This document shows positions 19,325 to 27,897 of a stretch of DNA of 64,000 nt, piece by piece. The notes under the pieces were generated by a model. The model searched no databases. It had not been told where the DNA came from and worked only from the letters and a program-made list of their open reading frames with translations. The DNA is from Sphingobacterium spiritivorum ATCC 33861 (GTDB lineage: Bacteria; Bacteroidota; Bacteroidia; Sphingobacteriales; Sphingobacteriaceae). The stretch spans positions 1,266,903 through 1,330,902 of the forward strand of contig NZ_GL379770.1 of assembly GCF_000143765.1 (NCBI RefSeq). Reading direction: 5' to 3'. Numbering within the stretch: the stretch's first letter is position 1; every line of letters begins with the position of its first letter. The translations under genes were made by a program, and so were the position numbers.

Positions 19325-19738
19325 ATGCAGACAGAAAAAGTTTATGAATTGATGGGCTGTCAAATACCTGTTGTCTTTACGAATCAACTGATCAGTATTA
19401 AAGGACCTGCGGATCTAAAAAAATACTTGTCCGAGGATATAGATAACAGATCAGCAGTTCTGGTCCGGCATATTAAGAAGGATTATTTTGATTTCACAAA
19501 TAAGGAACTTCTTATTACAGATGATTCTATGATTATTGAGATATGGGGACATGTATTTGCAAGTCATATCGCAGGTGCGATCAAAAATCTTGTACAGCTC
19601 AGACTGATTGAAGATGTTGCAGACTTTGTCATTAAGAGGGGAGATGTCATAGATTGTGGTGAAAGTGAAGTGGATAGTAACAGAAAGATATGGGATATAT
19701 TGTCGGGATTCAAAGGAATTATCCTGAGTTTTATGTAG
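19325..19738 (+). CDS. Conserved-looking hypothetical protein
   Basis: 137 residues, no signal peptide and no membrane helix. The segments ISIKGPADLKKYLSED and LLITDDSMIIEIWGHVFASH suggest a compact alpha/beta soluble domain; the end is ILSGFKGIILSFM. I do not recognise a family. It follows the LacI regulator by 57 bp on the same strand and precedes the YhcG-type nuclease by about 120 bp. The name hypothetical is deliberate; nothing in its sequence reveals a function. Confidence 0.6.
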   Translation: MQTEKVYELMGCQIPVVFTNQLISIKGPADLKKYLSEDIDNRSAVLVRHIKKDYFDFTNKELLITDDSMIIEIWGHVFASHIAGAIKNLVQLRLIEDVADFVIKRGDVIDCGESEVDSNRKIWDILSGFKGIILSFM

Positions 19739-19859
19739 CTGGTCATATTTTACAACAATCTTATTTTTTTCTTTTTAATTTGCTAATATTTTTAGTATTT
19801 TTGTTATCCACCCATCTGTCATTTATTTTGGTTAGTGGTTGGTAATAATCGACTAAATT

Positions 19860-20873
19860 ATGGCAACACATCACTCCGTAATAACTGATATTAAAGCAAT
19901 CATTTCCCGGGCAAAGGATAGTGCAATACGTGCTGTTGACCATCAGCGTACACTTATGTACTGGAATATCGGACAACGTATTTTTGAAGAAGAACAGGAT
20001 GGTAAAGATCGTGCAGATTATGGAAAATACCTTACTGAATACATAGCCCAGGAACTTGAACCTGAATTCGGGAGTGGATTTTCGAAAAGACAGATTGAGT
20101 TGTTCCGGCAGTTTTACAGGGTATTTCCAATTGCGAATACACTGTATTCGCAATTGAGCTGGAGTCAGTACAAGTTAGTTATCCGATTGGATAATACAGA
20201 TCAGCGGGAGTTTTATATTGCCGAAACCATAAAAAATAACTGGACAGTCCGGCAGTTGGAGAGGCAGATATACAGTAATCTGTATGAGCGGCTGTTGATG
20301 AGCAATGACAAAGAGAGCGTACTGGCTGTTGCCAAAAAAGAAAAGCTCCCTTCTGATGCAAGTCAGATTATAAAAGATCCTATGATTCTGGAGTTTCTGG
20401 GGCTGAAAAGAGAGAATGCTTATTATGAAAGAGATCTTGAAACAGCTATTCTGACGCATTTGCAGGAATTTTTACTCGAATTGGGAAATGGTTTTTCGTT
20501 TGTGGCGAGGCAAAAGCGTATACACATCGAAGGGGATGAATTTTTCCTTGACCTTGTCTTTTACAACAGGCTTTTGCAGTGTTTTGTAATTGTCGAGATT
20601 AAAACAACCAAACTTACTCATCAGGATATAGGCCAGTTACAGATGTATGTAAATTACTATGATCGAATTGAAAAACTTGACCACGAAAACCCTACAATAG
20701 GTATACTCTTATGTGCCAATAAAAATGACGCCGTTGTCAAATTTACTTTACCTGAAGGACAAAAGCAGATCATAGCCAGTCAGTATAACCTTTATTTACC
20801 TACGGCCCAGCAATTACTAGACGAAATGAATAAAGAATTGGAGAGTTTTAAAGGGAAAGCTGATGGTGACTAA
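19860..20873 (+). CDS. YhcG-type PD-(D/E)XK nuclease (DUF1016)
   Basis: 337 residues. N-terminal DUF1016_N helical domain (residues 1-140: YWNIGQRIFEEEQDGKDRADYG, then LSWSQYKLVIRLDN) and a C-terminal PD-(D/E)XK nuclease-like domain with DLVFYNRLLQCFVIVEIKTTKL, giving Asp and the E-x-K pair about residue 240-255. These proteins are found with restriction-modification and mobile DNA and are often viewed as nucleases, although most are untested. The gene has an unusual 29-bp palindrome at its domain junction. Its neighbours are not a restriction system, so its job here is open. Confidence 0.9.
   Translation: MATHHSVITDIKAIISRAKDSAIRAVDHQRTLMYWNIGQRIFEEEQDGKDRADYGKYLTEYIAQELEPEFGSGFSKRQIELFRQFYRVFPIANTLYSQLSWSQYKLVIRLDNTDQREFYIAETIKNNWTVRQLERQIYSNLYERLLMSNDKESVLAVAKKEKLPSDASQIIKDPMILEFLGLKRENAYYERDLETAILTHLQEFLLELGNGFSFVARQKRIHIEGDEFFLDLVFYNRLLQCFVIVEIKTTKLTHQDIGQLQMYVNYYDRIEKLDHENPTIGILLCANKNDAVVKFTLPEGQKQIIASQYNLYLPTAQQLLDEMNKELESFKGKADGD
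20128..20156. repeat. 29-bp perfect inverted repeat inside the YhcG-type gene
   Basis: Arms CAATTGCGAATACA (20128-20141) and TGTATTCGCAATTG (20143-20156) are exact reverse complements around a single C. The segment is in frame and encodes PIANTLYSQL, just before the conserved SWSQY motif that separates the two halves of the protein. Confidence 0.85.
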
Positions 20874-21062
20874 GGAATGCTGTTATGTATGAAGATAGCT
20901 ATAGTTCTGATACGCGATTACTAGCTGAAACCAGTGATTTTGAACAGATAATAGCCTGATCAGATGATATTGCGTATGATAAGTTGTATTTTTAGATAAA
21001 AGAGATCGTAATAAAAGAAAATATACAACAGATTTCAGACGTTTATAAATAAAATAACAGAC

Positions 21063-22259
21063 ATGACGAATGAAGAACTGACAGCCCTTGAAAAGGCGTC
21101 TAATAACGGTGATGATAAGTTGATCAGCGATCTGCTCACTCTACTGGACGGAAAGAAAAATTTTGATGATTATAAACTCAAATCCTCTGTCAGACAGTTC
21201 ATTCAAAAGGAAAATTATCAGATCCTGAATGCGCTGATTGATAAAGGACTAATTGAAACCGATCTTTATGAGTACGATCGTTTCAGTGGCAGTGTGATAG
21301 AATTGCTGATCCATCCCGGCATCACGGATCAACAGGCTTTATCTGCCTATCTGGACTGGCTGCCACAGTTATTCAATAAAATAGATGATATAGATGAAGA
21401 AGTCAGCGGAGTAACATTGCTTCAGTATGCATTGGGTATCGGAGCTCTTCTTGGATCCTTACAAATACTTGTAGCATGTGGAGCAGATATTCATCAGAAA
21501 GATAAATACGACCAGTCTCTATTGTATCATGCCTGCAATGTATCGCCTGTGAATGTTAAAAATGCGTCTGAGATCGTGGGCTGGCTGCTTGAAAATGGAG
21601 TAGAAGTGGATGCTGCAAATGTAGAAAACAGAACGCCTTTATGCCGGGCAGTTTCTACAGGAAATATTTCCCTTCTTAGTTTGTTGCTTGAAAATGGTGC
21701 AGACCCCTCTGTACAGGATTGGAAAGGTGAAAATGCATTTTATCATGCTACGGTACATCTGCATAATAAAGATATGGTAAAGCTACTGTTGCAATACCAG
21801 ACTCCTGACTGGCATATGTTGACTAAACAAAATGAAAATCTCCTGAATGCATTTCTTCGGGCTATGCTGAATGGGAATGAAGATGATTTGGAGATACTTG
21901 AATTGTTCTTTGAAAATGGTGCAGATCCCGAGATGACAAGTCAGTACTATAGCGCAGAAAAATCCGGCCTGGACTGGATTGCCGAAAAACCCTTTGAAGT
22001 AATGGAGCGTTTGCTGGAAAAAGGTTATTTCCGGACAGACTATCAGGATAATGAGGGAAATACACTCCTTCATAAAGTTTGCAGCTTCAATGTGAATTAT
22101 GAGGAAAAGGCAGCTAAGGATCTTTACCGTAAGGTCAAACTCTTGCTGAAAGCAGGTACAGATCCGAACATCGAGAATACAGCAGATAAAAAAGCGGTAG
22201 ATTATGCGATGGAAGACAATCTTAAAACCAAAACGGTAGAACTTTTATTAAATCAGTAG
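21063..22259 (+). CDS. Ankyrin-repeat protein
   Basis: 398 residues, no signal peptide. A non-repeat N-terminus of about 110 residues is followed by about seven ankyrin-type units, visible as LLENGVEVDAANVENRTPLC, LLENGADPSVQDWKGENAF, FFENGADPEM and LKAGTDPNIENTADKKA. Ankyrin stacks bind other proteins; the partner is not shown. It is separated by 10 bp from a second ankyrin gene, with which it is surely co-transcribed, and lies downstream of the YhcG-type nuclease. No catalytic domain is visible. Confidence 0.9.
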   Translation: MTNEELTALEKASNNGDDKLISDLLTLLDGKKNFDDYKLKSSVRQFIQKENYQILNALIDKGLIETDLYEYDRFSGSVIELLIHPGITDQQALSAYLDWLPQLFNKIDDIDEEVSGVTLLQYALGIGALLGSLQILVACGADIHQKDKYDQSLLYHACNVSPVNVKNASEIVGWLLENGVEVDAANVENRTPLCRAVSTGNISLLSLLLENGADPSVQDWKGENAFYHATVHLHNKDMVKLLLQYQTPDWHMLTKQNENLLNAFLRAMLNGNEDDLEILELFFENGADPEMTSQYYSAEKSGLDWIAEKPFEVMERLLEKGYFRTDYQDNEGNTLLHKVCSFNVNYEEKAAKDLYRKVKLLLKAGTDPNIENTADKKAVDYAMEDNLKTKTVELLLNQ

Positions 22260-22269
22260 AAATAAATCA

Positions 22270-23616
22270 ATGTCACAATCATTTATAAAAGCCTGTGAAG
22301 ACGGCAAACGCAAGATCGCCGAGATATTATTGGAAAAACAACAGGTGGATGTCCGATACACGGACGAAATGGGACGTACGGCACTGCATTATGCTGCCCA
22401 TCGGGGGTATCTTGACCTGGTAAAACAATTGATCAGTGCCGGGGCAGATATCAGCTATGAGGAACATAATGGAGAAACTCCCCTTTTCTTCGCTATCCTT
22501 CAAAAGCAAAAGCAGACCGCCTTATATCTGATCGAACAGGGAGCTAATCTGCAGATCAACGATTTTCAAGGTAACAGCTTGCTTCACGTCGCCGCAAGTA
22601 GCGGACAGCAGGAGATTGCAGAAAAACTTCTGCATGAAGGTCTGGATGTCAACGCACTCAATAATCAGGCAGAAACACCGTTATTGCTGGCAGTACAAGG
22701 TAAATTTCCGCCCGTTGTACAGGTATTGCTTCATAACGGAGCAAATGTAGACCTGACTGATAGAAATGGAAATACAGCACTCAATACAGCTGTAAGCAAT
22801 AGTTCTGTTCCTATTGTAAATATGCTTCTGGATAATGGAGCCACAGTTAATTTGCTGAATGATCAGAGTGAAAGTCCTTTGCTTATTGCGACTAAACTAG
22901 GTAACCGCATTATTGCGCAGAAGCTGGTGGAGACCGGAGCTGATATTTTTACGGAATCCGCAGATGGTGTATCACCTGTCTGGTATGTATGTGGCAGTAA
23001 CCAGAAAGAACTTTTATCGCTCTTTATTTCCAAAGGACTATCTCCGGACTATGCAAGGCCGGTAGACTCGTTTGACGGAAAAGACGGACAGTATATTCAA
23101 AAGCTTATAGCACGTACGGGGACTCGTACATTTATTCTGGGATATGAACCTCATTATGCAGGAGAAACATTATTGCAGACGGCTACAAAGTCAGGCTACC
23201 TGTCTTTGATGAAAGTATTAATCGACAGTGGTGCGCAGATAGATAAGCAGGATGCCTCCGGTAATACAGCGCTGCACTATGCAGCATCCTATGGTAAGAA
23301 AGATGCTGTGCGGTTTTTGCTTGCTAATGGCAGTTCTCCTGATATTACAAACGTATTGGAGCAAAAAGCCATAGATTATTCTAATATCCAGGGTTTTAAT
23401 GAAATTACAGCCTTACTGATTGAATATGGTGCAACACCTGATCCAGTTGTATCAGGTTCAGTTTCTCCGGTTAAAGAGGTATCAATAGAGGAAAAACCGC
23501 CAATGGATATGGCACAGAAAAAACAAGCGCTGTTCGATCTGAAGGATTTGCTGGATGCTGGAATTATTTCCAAAGAAGAGTTTGAACAGGAAAAAAGTAA
23601 AATTCTACAGGCTTAA
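22270..23616 (+). CDS. Ankyrin-repeat protein with C-terminal SHOCT domain
   Basis: 448 residues. About ten ankyrin repeats run from residue 5 to 395 (TDEMGRTALHYAAHRGYLD and QDASGNTALHYAASYGKKD are the clearest), followed by a short linker (PVVSGSVSPVKEVSIEEKPP) and a 30-residue SHOCT domain at the end (LFDLKDLLDAGIISKEEFEQ). SHOCT motifs are short helical oligomerisation modules at the ends of multidomain proteins. The pair with the upstream ankyrin protein probably forms a cytoplasmic scaffold or inhibitor complex. The function is unknown. Confidence 0.92.
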   Translation: MSQSFIKACEDGKRKIAEILLEKQQVDVRYTDEMGRTALHYAAHRGYLDLVKQLISAGADISYEEHNGETPLFFAILQKQKQTALYLIEQGANLQINDFQGNSLLHVAASSGQQEIAEKLLHEGLDVNALNNQAETPLLLAVQGKFPPVVQVLLHNGANVDLTDRNGNTALNTAVSNSSVPIVNMLLDNGATVNLLNDQSESPLLIATKLGNRIIAQKLVETGADIFTESADGVSPVWYVCGSNQKELLSLFISKGLSPDYARPVDSFDGKDGQYIQKLIARTGTRTFILGYEPHYAGETLLQTATKSGYLSLMKVLIDSGAQIDKQDASGNTALHYAASYGKKDAVRFLLANGSSPDITNVLEQKAIDYSNIQGFNEITALLIEYGATPDPVVSGSVSPVKEVSIEEKPPMDMAQKKQALFDLKDLLDAGIISKEEFEQEKSKILQA

Positions 23617-23669
23617 CAAATAATCCGGATCCTGAAAGGAAAAGAAGATCACCAAATACAATAATAGAC

Positions 23670-24683
23670 ATGATGAGATACGGGCATATTTTGATTTACA
23701 TACTTCTGTTTTGCGGAACAGCTCAGGCACAAAACAAACGTCCTGTACTGGATATCATGCTGACTAATTATGCTTATCCTTATGAGGTACACTATCTGAA
23801 TTTTCAGAGTCAGGGGCAGGAGATCCGCATGGCCTATATGGATGTTCAGCCTTCACAATCAAATGGTAAAACGGTCATGCTTCTGCATGGTAAGAACTTT
23901 AACGGAGCGTATTGGAAAACTACAGTTGAATCACTGGTAAAGGAAGGATACCGTGTTATTGTGCCGGATCAGATCGGATTTGGAAAGTCCTCTAAGCCGG
24001 TAGGTTATCAGTTTACGTTTCAGCAACTGGCCTGCAATACAAAACTATTGCTTGAAGAGTTAAAAGTGAACCGGATTTATTTGTTAGGACACTCTATGGG
24101 CGGCATGCTGGCTACAAGGTTTGCCTTGATGTATCCGGATATGGTCGGGAAACTAATTCTTGAAAATCCGATCGGACTGGAAGACTGGAAATTAGTAGCA
24201 CCCTATACTACGATTGATGAAAATTATCAGAATGAATTGAAAGCTGACTATGAAACAACCCGAAACTATCAGTCAGGCTTTTATTATGATAATAAATGGA
24301 AAACCGAATATGACGAATGGGTGTATTTGCTGACAGGATGGACCAAATCTCCGGATTATCCTATAGTCGCTATGAATAATGCACAGACGTCGGATATGAT
24401 ATTTACGCAGCCGGTAGTCTATGAATTCAGTAACATTAAGACACCAACCTTACTGATTATCGGTACAAGAGACCGAACTGCCATCGGTAAAAATAAAGTG
24501 AAGGATTCAGCAGTAAGAGAAAAAATGGGGCTTTATCAGTTTTTGGGTAAAGAGACACAGCAGAAAATTAAAAGATCACAATTGGTTGAACTGGATAATG
24601 TAGGTCATTTGCCACATATTGAAGTATTTGACCGTTTTATAAAACCATTGAAAGCTTTTTTGGCTAACCAGACCGGCAATTAG
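23670..24683 (+). CDS. Secreted alpha/beta hydrolase
   Basis: 337 residues with a signal peptide (MMRYGHILIYILLFCGTAQAQ). The alpha/beta-hydrolase core shows the oxyanion region MLLHGKNFNGAYW, the nucleophile elbow GHSMGG, the acid in LLIIGTRDRTA and the His in LDNVGHLPHIE. It probably cleaves an ester or another small bond in the periplasm; the substrate cannot be read from sequence. It lies 53 bp after the ankyrin-SHOCT gene on the same strand, so co-transcription is possible. It is followed by a gene-free stretch full of hairpin repeats. Confidence 0.9.
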   Translation: MMRYGHILIYILLFCGTAQAQNKRPVLDIMLTNYAYPYEVHYLNFQSQGQEIRMAYMDVQPSQSNGKTVMLLHGKNFNGAYWKTTVESLVKEGYRVIVPDQIGFGKSSKPVGYQFTFQQLACNTKLLLEELKVNRIYLLGHSMGGMLATRFALMYPDMVGKLILENPIGLEDWKLVAPYTTIDENYQNELKADYETTRNYQSGFYYDNKWKTEYDEWVYLLTGWTKSPDYPIVAMNNAQTSDMIFTQPVVYEFSNIKTPTLLIIGTRDRTAIGKNKVKDSAVREKMGLYQFLGKETQQKIKRSQLVELDNVGHLPHIEVFDRFIKPLKAFLANQTGN

Positions 24684-24763
24684 TCTGCTACGAATATTGA
24701 ACCTGCACGGTAACAAGTTCTTTTTTTAATAAGCAGTTAATTATGAGATTAAAACAATACACC

Positions 24764-25294
24764 TGGAATATCAGTATCAACCTCTCTGCCCTTTGGGCAT
24801 CTCTCCTTGAAAAGGAGAGAAAATATTCTGGTTTAACCATTGCGTCAGTTGGTGTCCTCACCAACTGTCTAACACATTAAGTCTTATACACTTTTTTCTG
24901 GCGCAAGCATGTTGCTTGTGCCTGTATCAGAATAAAAAGTGTACCTGAAATATCAGTATCAAACTCTCTGCCCTGCGGGTATCTCTACTTGAAAAGGAGA
25001 GAATTGATCTGATTTAACTGTTGGAATTTGTCTGGCGCAAGAGTGTTGCTTGTGTCTCTATCTGAATAAAAAGCGTATTTTGAATATCAGTATAACCTCT
25101 CTGCCCTTTGGGCATCTCTCCTTGAAAAGGAGAGAATTGATCTGATTTAACCGTTGGAATTTGTCTGGTGCAAGCGTGTTGCTTATGCCTTTAAAAAAGT
25201 TGCCGGTGAGGACACCGCCAAACGCTCTTTACGCGCCTGTTAATGTATTCAATAATAGCTAATCTTTATCTGGCGCAAGCATGTTGCTTGTACC
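24764..25294. repeat. Degenerate tandem array of hairpin repeats
   Basis: This fills most of the 699-bp gene-free gap between the hydrolase and the next membrane protein. Element A (starts near 24764, 24947, 25082) contains GCCCTTTGGGC and CTCTCCTTGAAAAGGAGAG hairpins. Element B (stems at 24900-24922, 25034-25056, 25166-25188, 25272-25294) is of the form GGCGCAAGCA-TGT-TGCTTGTGCC. Units 2 and 3 are about 135 bp long and nearly colinear (A, then TTGATCTGATTTAAC, then B); unit 1 carries another hairpin (24846-24867, 9-bp arms CAGTTGGTG/CACCAACTG) in between. The core GGTGTCCTCACC of that hairpin recurs inverted at 25205-25216. No open frame of note lies inside. Confidence 0.8.
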
Positions 25295-25332
25295 TTTTCA
25301 AAAATGAATTTAAATAGAAAATGTAAAGTTTG

Positions 25333-25363
25333 TTTGACATTATGAGAAGTTTACTTACCTTTG
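25333..25363 (+). promoter_or_regulatory. Promoter of the membrane protein / XRE pair
   Basis: TTTG (25333-25336), exactly 19 bp, then TACCTTTG (25356-25363): an almost ideal Bacteroidota housekeeping promoter. The predicted start is about 7 bp further on, only some 13 bp before the ATG at 25383, so the leader is very short. Confidence 0.75.
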
Positions 25364-25382
25364 TTTTATAAACTTTAGAATT

Positions 25383-25745
25383 ATGAAAGCTATTTCATCT
25401 CCCGGACTTTTTACTTTTCAGAAGTATATCGGTATCGTGGTCACTGTTATTGGTGCATTAATCTTTATATTTGACAGGAGACCGGAAGCAAGTGCGCCGC
25501 TTATGATCGGATTATTCACGCTTTATATTTCAAAAAGCAGGGTAGAAGATGAGCGATCGTCAAGTCTGAAAACTTCTTCTCTCTACATTGCGTTTATACT
25601 TGCATATACGCTCAAACTGATAAGTTCCAATTTGTTTTCGCATGGTATAGCGGGCATACAAATTATGGAAGTAGATCACTTTATTATTTTAACATTTGGT
25701 ATAGCCCTGATCACTTATTATATCAGGCTGTATTTCGGGAAATAA
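25383..25745 (+). CDS. Small integral membrane protein paired with an XRE regulator
   Basis: 120 residues with about four predicted helices (IGIVVTVIGALIFIF, APLMIGLFTLYI, SLYIAFILAYTLKL, FIILTFGIALITYYIRLYF). No catalytic motif is seen. It is followed after 9 bp by a small Cro/CI-type DNA-binding protein; such membrane-protein/HTH pairs are common in Bacteroidota and Firmicutes and are thought to be regulatory units, although their signal is unknown. A strong, exact promoter precedes it. Confidence 0.8.
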   Translation: MKAISSPGLFTFQKYIGIVVTVIGALIFIFDRRPEASAPLMIGLFTLYISKSRVEDERSSSLKTSSLYIAFILAYTLKLISSNLFSHGIAGIQIMEVDHFIILTFGIALITYYIRLYFGK

Positions 25746-25754
25746 AGAACATAA

Positions 25755-25964
25755 ATGACCAACACGCTAAAGGTAGAAAGAGCAAGACGGAATATGACAC
25801 AGGCTGAGTTAGCAACACTGGTGGAAGTATCACGTCAGACTATAAATTCCATTGAGATCGGTAAATATGTTCCCTCAACATTACTGGCGCTGAAGATTGC
25901 GGCAGTTTTTGAAATTTCGATCGAAAGTCTTTTTAACCTTGAAGAATCGGACTGGAACAGGTAA
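25755..25964 (+). CDS. XRE family (Cro/CI-type) helix-turn-helix regulator
   Basis: 69 residues, essentially a bare HTH: LKVERARRNMTQAELATLVE and VSRQTINSIEIGKYVPSTL form the four- to five-helix fold, then LLALKIAAVFEISIESLFNL. It closely resembles the small YgzD-type regulators that accompany membrane proteins. It follows the membrane protein by 9 bp, and the barstar-like gene starts 49 bp after its stop, so it may be part of a three-gene transcript. Its operator cannot be identified here. Confidence 0.9.
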   Translation: MTNTLKVERARRNMTQAELATLVEVSRQTINSIEIGKYVPSTLLALKIAAVFEISIESLFNLEESDWNR

Positions 25965-26013
25965 TGAAGCTGTATTCCTGATCAACACGCGGATTAAATT
26001 AGTTAAGCAGCTT

Positions 26014-26409
26014 ATGACAAATCACGTAATAATCAATGGCAATCACATCCACGATATCAGTTCTTTTTATGAAGAGATCAATCGTGTTTTTATGGCTGAA
26101 GAAGATTGGAAAATAGGCTGCAGTCTGGATGCTTTTAATGATCTGCTGTATGGCGGATTTGGCATTCTGAATAAAACAGAGCAGCCGGTACTGATCTGGA
26201 CGGCCATTGAAAAAAGTAAGGAAGCTCTCGGATACGATGCGACCAAAGCATATTATCAGCAAAAGATAGATGCCGGTCCGGTCTTTAATACCAGTTTTTT
26301 TGAACACAAACTGACCGAGCTTATGGAAGGGAAAGGGCAGACTTATTTTGATATTGTGATTGAGATTATAGCCGGCCATCCGGAGATTTCTTTGGAATTG
26401 CAACCTTAA
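26014..26409 (+). CDS. Barstar-family ribonuclease inhibitor-like protein
   Basis: 131 residues from MTNHVIINGNHIHDISSFYE; the frame is open further upstream, but that part would overlap the XRE gene. The order INGNxIxDIxxFYEEI, then a DWKIGCSLDAFNDLLYGGFG segment, matches barstar (INGEQI...NLDALWDCLTG), the inhibitor that covers the active site of barnase-type RNases. The C-terminal half is longer than in classical barstar (about 90 residues). No barnase or other toxin gene is next to it, so it is an orphan immunity-type gene. Confidence 0.75.
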   Translation: MTNHVIINGNHIHDISSFYEEINRVFMAEEDWKIGCSLDAFNDLLYGGFGILNKTEQPVLIWTAIEKSKEALGYDATKAYYQQKIDAGPVFNTSFFEHKLTELMEGKGQTYFDIVIEIIAGHPEISLELQP

Positions 26410-26450
26410 GCTGTCCCGAAGAGTTGTGAAATAATTTATTAAGTTAGAGC

Positions 26451-27161
26451 ATGGAGGAATTATTGATTTCCATTTCACGATTAAATCCTGTTGTACAGTT
26501 TCTGATCTTTCTGGGACAAAATATTCTTGTTTTTTTGTTCGGGCTTTTCTTTGGTTATTATCTGTTGCGAAATAGTGTTGCATATACCAAGCAGATTTCA
26601 AGACGGGATAAAGCTATTGCAGCCGGTACTGTTGCGATCAATGCTGTTGTGACTTTCGCGGGATTTATATTGTGGGAAAGGGGCTGGATTGACATAGTCT
26701 TCGGATGGTCTTATTATGCCATCACAGATTTACTGATTCTGTTTTTTGCAATGGATCTCCTTATGTATATTTTTCATCTGGCTATACATTATTCCTTTAT
26801 GTATAAGTACATTCATACATTGCATCATGAATCGGTTGATCCCACCCCTATAGATCTCTTTGTGCTTCATCCATTAGAGACAGTGGCATTCGGAGGTATG
26901 TGGCTGCTCTTGCTTCTGTCGGGAACGTTTAATATCTGGGCAATCTGTATATATCTGATTCTTAATGTCATTTTTGGTATTATAGGACATTTGGGTAGCA
27001 ATAGTGATACATACGTGCCTGCTAAAGGTGTAATGAATTATCTGGGTACAGCACACTTTCATCATGCACACCATCGGGATGTCCACTGTAATTTTGGTTT
27101 TTACACCAGTATCTGGGACAGGCTTTTCGGCACTTACGCAGTGAACAAAAAAGAGAAATAA
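26451..27161 (+). CDS. Sterol desaturase / fatty acid hydroxylase superfamily protein
   Basis: 236 residues with several membrane helices and the eight-histidine pattern of the superfamily: HLAIH near residue 110, HTLHHES near 123, HPLE near 140, and HFHHAHH near 205. These His boxes bind a di-iron centre that hydroxylates or desaturates a lipid chain. The substrate is unknown. It starts 41 bp after the barstar-like gene on the same strand and is convergent with the next gene. The gap after it contains a small palindrome (CCGAAAGGTTTCGG, 27182-27195). Confidence 0.9.
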   Translation: MEELLISISRLNPVVQFLIFLGQNILVFLFGLFFGYYLLRNSVAYTKQISRRDKAIAAGTVAINAVVTFAGFILWERGWIDIVFGWSYYAITDLLILFFAMDLLMYIFHLAIHYSFMYKYIHTLHHESVDPTPIDLFVLHPLETVAFGGMWLLLLLSGTFNIWAICIYLILNVIFGIIGHLGSNSDTYVPAKGVMNYLGTAHFHHAHHRDVHCNFGFYTSIWDRLFGTYAVNKKEK

Positions 27162-27270
27162 AATTTACAGGTATGGACTATCCGAAAGGTTTCGGTTTAG
27201 GTCATACGTTACATAGAAATCAGGAAAAAGATCGAAGAAAGAATTTTCGGGCTGTAACATGATCTGTTGT

Positions 27271-27762
27271 CTAAAGTTGAATATTCGGAACGTCTCCGAC
27301 CTCAAACTCCCAGGTATACTCGTAGTGAGGCAGATCTGAATTTATCTCAGGAAAAGAGAGGTGTTTGATCTCTTTTGCATTTCCATAATCCTTGCCTTCC
27401 AGAAGATATATCCCAAGATTTTTGTTTATTTCTTTTACTATTCCGGGAGTGATAGCTTTATTTATTTGTCCGTCAGGAATGACTTTTACATGAATCTGCT
27501 GTTTACCGGAATCTTTCAGGTAAGCTGTAAGTTCATAAGGTGCAGGAATACCATCACCATTGTGAGATTGTGCCAGCAGAGAATCATTCACAAATATTTC
27601 ATAATTGATATTTCTGATATCATGATTCAGAAAGTACGTTTTGGTAACCTTGGTTGGCTCCTCTACAACTTTTGTTTCGTTGCTAACTGTGTTTTTACCG
27701 ATATCGCGACAGCCTGTTGAAAACAGGAAGCTACCGATTATACACAAAATAAATTTACTCAT
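27271..27762 (-). CDS. Lipoprotein of unknown function
   Basis: About 163 residues from MSKFILCIIGSFLFSTGC (ATG 27762; the frame is open to 27789 but the longer form disrupts the signal peptide). The lipobox is FSTGC. The mature part is beta-rich: NYEIFVNDSLLAQSHNGDG, AYLKDSGKQQIHVKVIPDG, HYEYTWEFEVGDVP. It resembles small periplasmic immunoglobulin-like domains but no named family was recognised. It is a single gene, convergent with the desaturase-family gene. Confidence 0.7.
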   Translation of the reverse strand: MSKFILCIIGSFLFSTGCRDIGKNTVSNETKVVEEPTKVTKTYFLNHDIRNINYEIFVNDSLLAQSHNGDGIPAPYELTAYLKDSGKQQIHVKVIPDGQINKAITPGIVKEINKNLGIYLLEGKDYGNAKEIKHLSFPEINSDLPHYEYTWEFEVGDVPNIQL

Positions 27763-27897
27763 AGTTTTTCCTTCTCTGGCAGATAACATATAACGTACAG
27801 GTAGGTATATCTATACATACGCCAATTACAATCCTCTAATTTACATAAATTCTGTGAAAGGCATACCAGTTATGTCATGCTTTTAGCTACTGTTTGA

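Noticed and set aside
20887..20961. A 24-codon frame directly after the YhcG-type gene
   Set aside because: Too short and without leader or similarity; may be a relic but cannot be supported.
24764..25294. CRISPR array
   Set aside because: Repeats are different hairpin types with degenerate copies and no regular unique spacers, and no cas gene is near.
25999..26601. A 200-codon open frame antisense to the barstar-like and desaturase-family genes
   Set aside because: It covers two recognisable genes on the other strand and its translation resembles no family.
27182..27195. CCGAAAGGTTTCGG palindrome as a terminator between convergent genes
   Set aside because: Stem of 6 bp with a 2-bp centre cannot close as an RNA hairpin without losing pairs; no U-tract.
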